From contig NZ_JBNCAN010000003.1 of NCBI RefSeq assembly GCF_049808615.1, positions 152,372 to 216,371 on the forward strand: 64,000 nucleotides of DNA, read 5' to 3'. This DNA comes from Modicisalibacter sp049808615 (GTDB lineage: Bacteria > Pseudomonadota > Gammaproteobacteria > Pseudomonadales > Halomonadaceae). The notes below the pieces were generated by a model. The model was not told where the DNA came from. It ran no database searches and saw only the letters and a program-made list of their open reading frames with translations. Positions 34,201-42,066 of this stretch are shown here, in pieces (the stretch's first letter is position 1; the number at the start of each line of letters is the position of its first letter). Made by a program: the position numbers and the translations under genes.

Positions 34201-35022
34201 CTACTGCATCAGGGCTCCGCCCGCATCCTCGTCCAGGGCCAGCCCCTCGACGCCATAGGTTTCTTCCAGCGCCAGCAGGTAGTGACGCAACGCGCGGCGA
34301 GTAGCCTGCTCATACAAGGTGTGACGCACCCTGTCCGCGACCACTTCATAGGGCAAGGGTTCGGATTCCAGGCGCTCCTCGATCTCCACTAGATGCCAGC
34401 CATAACGGGTGGCCAATGGTCGATCGTGTAGACCCACCGGCAGGTGCTCAAGGGCACGATCGAGCTCCGGCACGGTTTGCCCGCTACTCAGCCAGCCAAG
34501 CTCTCCACCATCGTCCTTCGATGGACAGGCGGAATGGCGCAGGACGAACTCGGTAAAGCGTTCCGGGCTCGCGGCCAGTTGCTCGAGCAATTCGACACCC
34601 TTATGGTACTGGGCGTCTCGCGCTGGCGCATCGTCCGGCATCGCCGGCAGCAGAACATGGCGTACCTTGAGGCGTACCGGGGCATAAAAGCGCTGGGGAT
34701 TAGCCTCGAAAAAACGTCGGCAAGCGTCTTCGTTCGGTTCAGGCACCTCGAGTTCCCGATCCAGCAGCGCGGTCATTGCTGCATCGTTCTCCACGCCCTG
34801 CCCATCCACCACCGGTGGAAGGCCGAGCTCAGCCGCCCGCTGACTCAGCAACTCGCGCACCACCAGGGCGCGTGCTGCCTTGAGCTGGGCTTCGGCGACA
34901 TTCTCCGACGGGTGGTACTGCATCTCCTGGGCGATCGCCTCCTCGGCGATCGCCACCTCACCGACCCGGATCGGGGGAGCGGCGCTCCCCCCTGGCAGGT
35001 TTTCGACTTCGATCATCTGCAT
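34201..35022 (-). CDS. Parvulin-type peptidyl-prolyl isomerase of the nar operon (PpiC/NifM-like)
   Basis: The 273-aa protein has an N-terminal helical chaperone region and a rotamase/parvulin domain at about 118-220 (LKVRHVLLPA, PSKDDGGELGWLSSGQTVPELDRAL, YGWHLVEIEER). It lacks a signal peptide and is therefore cytoplasmic, like NifM-type proteins. In Pseudomonas a PpiC-type gene directly follows narI, and the same order is seen here; it probably assists maturation of the nitrate reductase. AGGAG six bases before the ATG supports the start; an in-frame ATG two codons later is possible. Confidence 0.85.
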   Translation of the reverse strand: MQMIEVENLPGGSAAPPIRVGEVAIAEEAIAQEMQYHPSENVAEAQLKAARALVVRELLSQRAAELGLPPVVDGQGVENDAAMTALLDRELEVPEPNEDACRRFFEANPQRFYAPVRLKVRHVLLPAMPDDAPARDAQYHKGVELLEQLAASPERFTEFVLRHSACPSKDDGGELGWLSSGQTVPELDRALEHLPVGLHDRPLATRYGWHLVEIEERLESEPLPYEVVADRVRHTLYEQATRRALRHYLLALEETYGVEGLALDEDAGGALMQ

Positions 35023-35052
35023 GTGCTTCTCCTATGATTTCATTGCATAGGC

Positions 35053-35182
35053 CACTGAATAAATCGCCGAGCGGCGTGAAGCGCAAGGCGCGCGGCGCAC
35101 AGGGACCGGAGCATATGGGGTATATGTGAGGATCCCGAGCACCGCGCAACACAGCGATTCGCCCGCGCAGGCATTTATTAGC
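35053..35182 (-). repeat. dispersed ~130-bp imperfect palindromic repeat, copy B
   Basis: AATAAAT (35058-35064) and ATTTATT (35173-35179) form the ends, and the centre has CATAT-GGGGT-ATATG. In reverse complement it aligns with copy A at 31994-32123. It fills the narI-ppiC gap, and the narI TAA stop lies inside its terminal ATTTATTA. Apparent reading frames here are products of the repeat, not genes. Confidence 0.7.
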
Positions 35183-35861
35183 CCCTGCGGCGGACGATCT
35201 GGTAATTCCGTCCCAGGTATCCCAGTGGAATACTCCACACATGTACCAGGCGCGAAAACGGGAACAGCAGAATGATGGTCAGCCCCAGGAACACATGCAG
35301 CTTGTAGATCCAGGAGACCTCCGCCATGTAGTCCGCCGCACCACCGCTGAAGAACACGATGGATTGCGCCCAGGCGGCCAGGGTCAGCATCATCTCGCCG
35401 TCCAGATGACCCAGGGAGAAGAACACGGTGACGATACCCAGCGCCGCCTGGAACACCAGGATAGCGAGGATTAGCGTATCCATGATGCTGGAAGAGGCCT
35501 TGACCCGCGGGTTAGTCAGGCGGCGATGCAGCAGCATGCCGCCCCCGATCAGCACCAGCACCCCAGCGATGCCACCGATGAGGATGGCCAGGATCTGCTT
35601 GGATCCGGCACTCAGGAAAGGCGCATAGACCCAGTGGGGGGTGAGCATGCCGAACAGGTGGCCGAAGAAGATCACCAGGATACCGATATGGAACAGATTG
35701 CTGGCCAGACGCATGTTTTTCGATGACAGCATCTGGCTGGAGCCGGTCTTCCAGGTGAACTGGCCCTGGTCGTAGCGCAGCAGGCTGCCTACCAGGAACA
35801 CCGTGCCGGCGAGATACGGATAATACCCGTAGATGAGGTGCTGCAAGTATTCTACAAACAT
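35178..35861 (-). CDS. narI: Respiratory nitrate reductase gamma subunit NarI (cytochrome b)
   Basis: The 227-aa protein has five transmembrane helices and the haem-ligand histidines of NarI: FHIGILVIFFGHLFG in the second helix and the pair in YKLHVFLGLTIILLFPFSRLVHVWS. It anchors NarGH to the cytoplasmic face of the inner membrane and passes electrons from quinol to NarH. Only 13 bases separate it from narJ, in the standard narGHJI order. Confidence 0.96.
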   Translation of the reverse strand: MFVEYLQHLIYGYYPYLAGTVFLVGSLLRYDQGQFTWKTGSSQMLSSKNMRLASNLFHIGILVIFFGHLFGMLTPHWVYAPFLSAGSKQILAILIGGIAGVLVLIGGGMLLHRRLTNPRVKASSSIMDTLILAILVFQAALGIVTVFFSLGHLDGEMMLTLAAWAQSIVFFSGGAADYMAEVSWIYKLHVFLGLTIILLFPFSRLVHVWSIPLGYLGRNYQIVRRRG

Positions 35862-35874
35862 GGCAATTCTCCGA

Positions 35875-36666
35875 TTAGCGCTCTATCGCTGCGGACGTAG
35901 CGTTCGGCGCGGGCATTATACGAACGGTTTGGCTGGCGACTTCGTTTTTGCGCTCCGCCCGGCGACGCCCTTCCGCGGATTGCAGGGCGCAGTCCTCATC
36001 GGACTCCGCGGAAAAACGCACCGCTTCCTCTTCCCACACCGCGTCCAGCGCCTCGGCGGTATGGTCAGGTTCTTCTTCCTTGACCTTGGGTCGGTGCGCC
36101 TGGATGTCCTCTTCCGCGCCGATCAGGCCCAGCAGCGCCGTGGGCACCAGGGCATGATCCGCCTCGCGCTCTTCCAGGCGCGCCGCCAATAGCGCCAGAA
36201 TATGGCGAATCTCTCCCAACCAACGGCCAACCTGCGCTTCGCTCTGGGTAGAAAGGTATTCAAGGAACACCGGCAGATAGTCCGGTAGTTCCCGGGCATC
36301 CAGCACAAAGCCTGCCGCTTCGTATTCCGCGAGCAGGTCGACCATTGCTTGGCCGCGATCCCGGGACTCCCCGTGCACGTGTTCGAACAAGAGCAGCGCC
36401 GTCGCCTTGCCGCGATCGAACAAGCCGACGTACTCCGCCTGGATATCGAGCAGATTCGCGTGTTGAGTGCGCTGGCACCAATCGATAAGCGCACGGCGCT
36501 GCGCCGCCGGCAGGCGACGTTCCGCAACGATGATCTCGATCATTTCCGGGGCCGCGTCCTGAAGCTCCGCGGTAGGATAGTCCAGCAAGCGGGCCAGCAC
36601 CCGCAGACTCAGCAGGGTTTGCTCGCTCATCGCTGTTGGTTCGCTCATGGCTGTTTCCTGGCTCAT
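35875..36666 (-). CDS. narJ: Nitrate reductase assembly chaperone NarJ
   Basis: The 263-aa protein is a NarJ/TorD-type helical chaperone (LRVLARLLDYPTAEL, DIQAEYVGLFDRG, LLLFEHVHGESRDRGQAMVDL, LPDYLPVFLEYL) that holds apo-NarGH during cofactor insertion. The C-terminal 60 residues are highly charged and probably unstructured. The start overlaps the narH stop (ATGA). Three near-identical 18-base units at the 5' end give three in-frame ATG codons six codons apart (MSQETA, MSEPTA, MSEQTL), so translation could start at any of them. Confidence 0.95.
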   Translation of the reverse strand: MSQETAMSEPTAMSEQTLLSLRVLARLLDYPTAELQDAAPEMIEIIVAERRLPAAQRRALIDWCQRTQHANLLDIQAEYVGLFDRGKATALLLFEHVHGESRDRGQAMVDLLAEYEAAGFVLDARELPDYLPVFLEYLSTQSEAQVGRWLGEIRHILALLAARLEEREADHALVPTALLGLIGAEEDIQAHRPKVKEEEPDHTAEALDAVWEEEAVRFSAESDEDCALQSAEGRRRAERKNEVASQTVRIMPAPNATSAAIER

Positions 36667-38234
36667 GGCTGCACCTCCTTTTCTTTTTCCTTGTCCTGAC
36701 CGGGATCGAAGGTTTCCACCGGCTTGACCAGGGTGGTGGCCTGGTTGCGCCCACCGAACAGATCGGTACGATTATTGCTGCCGCCACAGCCGTCACCGAA
36801 GCTGAAGCCACAGCCGCCACGTTCCGCGTAGGCATCCCGGGCGATTTCCCGATGACTGGTGGGAATCACGAAGCGGTCTTCGTAGTTGGCGATGGCCAGA
36901 TAGCGATACATCTCCTCTACCTTGGCCTCGGTCAGACCAACCTCCTCGATCACTGCAGTACTGCCCTCACCCTCCACGTGCTTGGCGCGCATATAAAGAC
37001 GCATCGCCATCAGACGCTTGAGTGCCAGTACCACCGGCTCTTCTTCTCCGGCGGTAAGCATATTGGCGAGATAGCGTACCGGAATACGCAGCGATTCGAT
37101 CTTCGGCAGTATGCCGTCGAACTCCACATGACCCTCTTCTGCCGCGGACTGGATCGGCGACAGAGGTGGCACGTACCACACCATGGGCAGGGTACGATAT
37201 TCCGGGTGCAGTGGCAGTGCCAGGCCCCAGTCGATAGCCATCTTGTAGACCGGCGAGGCCTGTGCCGCCTGGATGACGTTGTCCTGCACGCCGTCCTTTC
37301 TCGCCTGAGCGATGACCGCCGGATCGTGGGGATCCAGGAAGATCTCGCACTGGCGATGATAGAGATCGCGCTCATCCTCGGAGGCGGCAACTTCCTTGAT
37401 GCGATCCGCGTCGTAGAGCAGCACGCCTAGATAGCGGATACGCCCCACGCAGGTCTCGGAACACACCGTCGGCTGACCCGCCTCGATGCGCGGGTAGCAG
37501 AAGATGCACTTCTCGGACTTGCCGGTCTTCCAGTTGTAGTAGATCTTCTTGTACGGACAGCCGGAGATGCACATCCGCCAGCCCCGGCATTTTTCCTGGT
37601 CGATCAGCACGATGCCATCTTCTTCGCGCTTGTAGATCGCCCCGCTCGGGCAGGACGCCACGCAGGTCGGGTTCAGGCAGTGCTCGCACAGGCGCGGCAG
37701 GTACATCATGAAGGTGTTTTCGAACTGGCCGTAGATATCCGCCTGGACCTTCTCGAAGTTGATGTCCTTGCGTCGCTTGGCAAACTCGGTGCCGAGGATT
37801 TCCTCCCAGTTCGGGCCCCATTCGATCTTCTTCATGCGCTGACCGGAAATCAGCGAGCGCGGACGGGCGACCGGCTGATGCTCACTGACCTTGGCGGTAT
37901 GCAGATGCTGATAGTCGAAGGTAAACGGCTCGTAGTAGTCGTCGATCTCCGGCAGATCCGGGTTGGCGAAGATGTTCGCCAGCACCCGCCATTTACCGCC
38001 AATACGCGGCTCGATGCCGCCATCCTTGCGGCGCAGCCAGCCACCGCGCCATTTCTTCTGGTTCTCCCACTCCTTGGGGTAGCCGATGCCCGGTTTGGTC
38101 TCGACGTTGTTGAACCAGGCGTACTCCACCCCTTCCCGGCTGGTCCAGACCTGCTTGCAGGTGATCGAGCAGGTATGACAGCCGATGCATTTGTCGAGAT
38201 TGAGCACCATGCCGACTTGAGAACGAATCTTCAT
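36663..38234 (-). CDS. narH: Nitrate reductase beta subunit NarH (iron-sulfur)
   Basis: The 523-aa protein carries four Fe-S binding groups: CIGCHTCSITCK near residue 16, CEHCLNPTCVASCP, CRGWRMCISGCPYKK (Trp in place of the second Cys, as in the 3Fe-4S site) and CIFCYPRIEAGQPTVCSETC. It relays electrons from NarI haem b to NarG. Family length is about 512. It overlaps narG and narJ by ATGA at both ends. Confidence 0.97.
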   Translation of the reverse strand: MKIRSQVGMVLNLDKCIGCHTCSITCKQVWTSREGVEYAWFNNVETKPGIGYPKEWENQKKWRGGWLRRKDGGIEPRIGGKWRVLANIFANPDLPEIDDYYEPFTFDYQHLHTAKVSEHQPVARPRSLISGQRMKKIEWGPNWEEILGTEFAKRRKDINFEKVQADIYGQFENTFMMYLPRLCEHCLNPTCVASCPSGAIYKREEDGIVLIDQEKCRGWRMCISGCPYKKIYYNWKTGKSEKCIFCYPRIEAGQPTVCSETCVGRIRYLGVLLYDADRIKEVAASEDERDLYHRQCEIFLDPHDPAVIAQARKDGVQDNVIQAAQASPVYKMAIDWGLALPLHPEYRTLPMVWYVPPLSPIQSAAEEGHVEFDGILPKIESLRIPVRYLANMLTAGEEEPVVLALKRLMAMRLYMRAKHVEGEGSTAVIEEVGLTEAKVEEMYRYLAIANYEDRFVIPTSHREIARDAYAERGGCGFSFGDGCGGSNNRTDLFGGRNQATTLVKPVETFDPGQDKEKEKEVQP

Positions 38235-41200
38235 TTTACGGCCTCCTGTTCGTAATCGTTGCCTTCACCGTCCAGCCAGTCGACACGTTTCATCTTGCGC
38301 ACGATGACGAACTCGTCCCGGTTGGAACCCACGGTGCCGTAGTAGTTGAAGCTGTAGGACAGCTGAGCATAGCCACCGATCATGTGGGTCGGCTTGGGAC
38401 AGATCCGCGTGACCGAGTTGTGAATACCGCCCCGGGTACCGGAAATTTCCGAACCGGGAATATTCACGATGCGCTCCTGGGCGTGATACATCATCGCCAT
38501 GCCTACCTTGACCCGCTGACTGACGACAGCGCGGGCGGCAACGGCGCCATTGGCGTTGTACAGCTCCATCCAGTCGTTGTCCTCGACGCCGATGGCCTTG
38601 GCATCGTCCTCGGAGATCCACACGATCGGACCGCCCCGGGACAGGGTCTGCATGATCAGGTTGTCCGAGTAGGTGGAGTGGATACCCCACTTCTGGTGCG
38701 GGGTGATCCAGTTCAGCGCGATCTCCGGGTTGCCGTTGCTCTTCGGCGCATGCACGCTGGCCACCGCCTTGGTGTCGATGGGTGGACGATAAACCAGGAG
38801 GCTCTCGCCGAAGGCCCGCATCCAGGCATGATCCTGATAAAGCTGCTGACGGCCGGTGACGGTGCGCCAGGGAATCAGCTCGTGGACGTTGGTGTAGCCG
38901 GCGTTGTAAGACACATGCTCGTCTTCCAGGCCGGACCAGGTCGGGCTGGAGATGATCTTGCGCGGCTGGGCCACCACGTCCCGGAAACGGATCTTCTCGT
39001 CGTGCTTGGGCGCCGCCAGATGGGTGTGATCGCGCCCGGTGATCTTGGACAGCGCTTCCCAGGCCTTGACCGCCACCTTGCCATTGGTTTCCGGCGCCAG
39101 GGTCAGGATCATCTCCGCCGCGTCGATGGCGGAATCAATGATCGGTTGACCCTTGGCCGGGCCGTCCAGCTTGCGATGATTGAGACCGCGCAGCAGTTCA
39201 ACCTCGTCTTCGGTCTTCCAGTTGATGCCCTTGCCGCCGTTACCCAGGCTTTCCAGCAGCGGTCCCACGGAAGTGAAGCGCTCGTAAGTCGCCGGATAGT
39301 CGCGTTTGACCTCGATCAGGCTCGGCATGGTCTTGCCGGGGATCGGATCGCACTCGCCCTTTTTCCAGTCGAGCACCTGGGCCTGAGCCAGTTCCCCCGG
39401 GGAATCGTGCTGCATGGGCAGGGTCACCAGATCGGTTTCTTCACCCAGATGACCCACGCACACCTTGGAATATGCCTTGGCGATTCCCCTGTAGATGTCC
39501 CAGTCGCTGCGGGATTCCCAGGCCGGGTCCGTCGCTGCGGTCAGCGGATGGATGAACGGGTGCATGTCCGAGGTGTTGAGATCGTCCTTCTCGTACCAGG
39601 TGGCGGTGGGCAGCACGATGTCGGAATACAGGCAGGTGGTGGACATGCGAAAGTCCAGGGTTACCAGCAGATCGACCTTGCCTTCCGCTGCCTCGTCCTG
39701 CCAATCGACTTCCTCGGGCTTGATGCCGTCCATCTTGCCCAGATCCTTGCCCTGGATGCCGTGGTTGGCACCGAGCAGGTACTTGAGCATATAGTCGTGA
39801 CCCTTGCCGGAACTGCCCAGCAAGTTGGAGCGCCAGATGAACATGTTGCGCGGGAAGTTCTGGGGATTGTCCGGCTCCTCCGCGGCAAAACGCAGCTTGC
39901 CGCTCTTGAGTTGATCGACCACGTAGTCAGCGGTGGACTTGCTACCCGCGTCCTTGGCGGCCTTGGCCAAGTGCAGCGGGTTGGTGGAGAGCTGTGGCGC
40001 GGAAGGCAGCCAGCCCATGCGCTCGGCGCGCACGTTGTAGTCGATCAACGAGCCCGGATAGTCCTCGACCTTGGCCAGGGGAGACAGGATTTCCTTGACG
40101 TTGAGCTTCTCGTAACGCCACTGGCTGGAATGGTTGTAGAAGAACGAGGTGCCGTTCATGTGCCGCGGCGGACGATTCCAATCCAGGCCAAAGGCCAGCG
40201 GCAGCCAGCCGGTCTGCGGACGCAGTTTCTCCTGGCCCACGTAGTGGGACCAGCCACCGCCGGTCTGACCCACGCAGCCACATAGGATCAGCATATTGAT
40301 CAGGCCACGATAGTTCATGTCCATGTGGTACCAGTGATTCATACCGGCACCCACGATGATCATGCTGCGGCCGTGGGTCTTGTCCGCGTTGCTGGCGAAT
40401 TCCCGGGCCAGACGAATGACCTGCTTCGCGGGCACGCCGGTGATCTTCTCCTGCCAAGCCGGGGTATAGGGCTTTACCTGGTCGTAGCTGGTGGCGCCAT
40501 CGTCCTCGCCTTCCTTGCTGCCGGTACTGAAGCCACGGTCGATACCGTAGTTGGCGCACATCAGGTCGAATACGGTCACTGCCAGCACCTCGCTGCCATC
40601 CGCCTTCTTCAAGCGCTTGACGGGCAGATTGTGCTGCAGGATCTCATTGGCGGCGACGTGGTTGAAATGCTCGTGCTGAATGCCGCCGAAATAGGGAAAA
40701 CCGACTCGAGCGACCTCGTCGTGACGCTCGGCCAAAGTCAGGATCGGCTTGATCTCCTTGCCGTCCGCGTCCTTGGACTCCAGGTTCCAGCGGGCTTTTC
40801 CAACACCCTGCTCACCACTGTCTTCTTCCCAGCGGAAACCGATAGAGCCGCGAGGCACGACCAGACTATCGCTGATTTCGTCCCAGGCGACGGTCTTCCA
40901 TTCCGCATTGTTGGTCTGCCCCATTGCGCCCTCGAAATCCGAGCTGCGCAGTTGGCGCCCGGGGACGAAGAGGCCGTCTGCCCGACGCTCCAGCTCCACC
41001 AGAAACGGCATGTCGGTGTAGCGGCGCACGTAGTCGGTGAAATAAACGCTGGGGTTCTCCAGGTGGAATTCCTTGAGGATGACGTGGCCCATGGCGATTG
41101 CCAGCGCCGCATCGGTGCCCTGCTTGGGGGAAAGCCATTCGTCGCAAAGTTTGGAGACTTCCGCGTAGTCCGGGGTGATGGCGACGGTCTTGGTGCCCTT

Positions 41201-42019
41201 GTAGCGCACCTCGGTAAAGAAGTGGGCGTCCGGGGAACGGGTCTGAGGCACGTTGGAGCCCCAGGCGATCAGGTAATTGCTGTTGTACCAGTCCGCGGAT
41301 TCCGGCACGTCGGTCTGCTCGCCCCAGGTCTGGGGGCTGGCCGGCGGCAGGTCGCAGTACCAGTCGTAGAAGGACAGGCAGACCCCGCCGATCAGCGACA
41401 GATAGCGGGCGCCGGAGGCGTAGGAGACCATCGACATGGCGGGAATCGGCGAGAAGCCGATCACTCGGTCCGGGCCGTACTGCTTGGCGGTGTAGACGTT
41501 GGACGCGGCGATCAGCTCGTTCATCTCGTCCCAATCCGCGCGCACGAACCCGCCCAGGCCGCGAATCTGCTTGTACTGCTGGGTCTTGGCCGGATCCTCG
41601 ACGATGGAGGCCCAGGCGTCCACCGGATCGCCGTGGGTCTTGCGTGCTTCGCGCCACAGGCTGATCAGGGTCTGGCGCACCAGCGGGTACTTGAGACGGT
41701 TGGCGCTGTACAGATACCAGGAGTAGCTGGCGCCCCGGGGGCAGCCGCGGGGTTCGTGATTGGGCAGGTCCGGCCGGGTGCGTGGATAGTCGGTCTGCTG
41801 GTTTTCCCAGGTAACCAGGCCATTCTTGACGTAGATCTTCCAGCTGCAGGAGCCGGTGCAGTTCACGCCGTGGGTGCTGCGCACGACCTTGTCGTGCTGC
41901 CAGCGCTGACGATAGCCATCTTCCCAATAACGGGCTTCATCGCGAGTCTCGCCATGGCCGTCGGCGAATTGGGGTGGCTTGTTGGCCAGATACTTCAGTC
42001 GATCCAGAAAGTGACTCAT
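38231..42019 (-). CDS. narG: Nitrate reductase alpha subunit NarG (molybdopterin)
   Basis: The 1262-aa catalytic subunit reduces nitrate to nitrite on the cytoplasmic face. The N-terminus MSHFLDRLKYL, the FS0 cluster ligands in HGVNCTGSCSWKIY and RGCPRGASYSW, and VPESADWYNSNYLIAWGSN with the molybdenum-ligating Asp region are all present. I chose the ATG at 42019 behind GAGGAGAAATA; the frame extends six codons further. There is no twin-arginine export signal, as expected for Nar rather than Nap. It follows narK by 47 bases. Confidence 0.97.
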   Translation of the reverse strand: MSHFLDRLKYLANKPPQFADGHGETRDEARYWEDGYRQRWQHDKVVRSTHGVNCTGSCSWKIYVKNGLVTWENQQTDYPRTRPDLPNHEPRGCPRGASYSWYLYSANRLKYPLVRQTLISLWREARKTHGDPVDAWASIVEDPAKTQQYKQIRGLGGFVRADWDEMNELIAASNVYTAKQYGPDRVIGFSPIPAMSMVSYASGARYLSLIGGVCLSFYDWYCDLPPASPQTWGEQTDVPESADWYNSNYLIAWGSNVPQTRSPDAHFFTEVRYKGTKTVAITPDYAEVSKLCDEWLSPKQGTDAALAIAMGHVILKEFHLENPSVYFTDYVRRYTDMPFLVELERRADGLFVPGRQLRSSDFEGAMGQTNNAEWKTVAWDEISDSLVVPRGSIGFRWEEDSGEQGVGKARWNLESKDADGKEIKPILTLAERHDEVARVGFPYFGGIQHEHFNHVAANEILQHNLPVKRLKKADGSEVLAVTVFDLMCANYGIDRGFSTGSKEGEDDGATSYDQVKPYTPAWQEKITGVPAKQVIRLAREFASNADKTHGRSMIIVGAGMNHWYHMDMNYRGLINMLILCGCVGQTGGGWSHYVGQEKLRPQTGWLPLAFGLDWNRPPRHMNGTSFFYNHSSQWRYEKLNVKEILSPLAKVEDYPGSLIDYNVRAERMGWLPSAPQLSTNPLHLAKAAKDAGSKSTADYVVDQLKSGKLRFAAEEPDNPQNFPRNMFIWRSNLLGSSGKGHDYMLKYLLGANHGIQGKDLGKMDGIKPEEVDWQDEAAEGKVDLLVTLDFRMSTTCLYSDIVLPTATWYEKDDLNTSDMHPFIHPLTAATDPAWESRSDWDIYRGIAKAYSKVCVGHLGEETDLVTLPMQHDSPGELAQAQVLDWKKGECDPIPGKTMPSLIEVKRDYPATYERFTSVGPLLESLGNGGKGINWKTEDEVELLRGLNHRKLDGPAKGQPIIDSAIDAAEMILTLAPETNGKVAVKAWEALSKITGRDHTHLAAPKHDEKIRFRDVVAQPRKIISSPTWSGLEDEHVSYNAGYTNVHELIPWRTVTGRQQLYQDHAWMRAFGESLLVYRPPIDTKAVASVHAPKSNGNPEIALNWITPHQKWGIHSTYSDNLIMQTLSRGGPIVWISEDDAKAIGVEDNDWMELYNANGAVAARAVVSQRVKVGMAMMYHAQERIVNIPGSEISGTRGGIHNSVTRICPKPTHMIGGYAQLSYSFNYYGTVGSNRDEFVIVRKMKRVDWLDGEGNDYEQEAVK

Positions 42020-42066
42020 ATTATTTCTCCTCATCATTACCGCTTGTTCGGTCTTGAAAGCCCGAG

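Noticed and set aside
35032..35242. Two small minus-strand frames between narI and ppiC
   Set aside because: They translate the dispersed repeat copy B and run into narI; there is no independent coding evidence.
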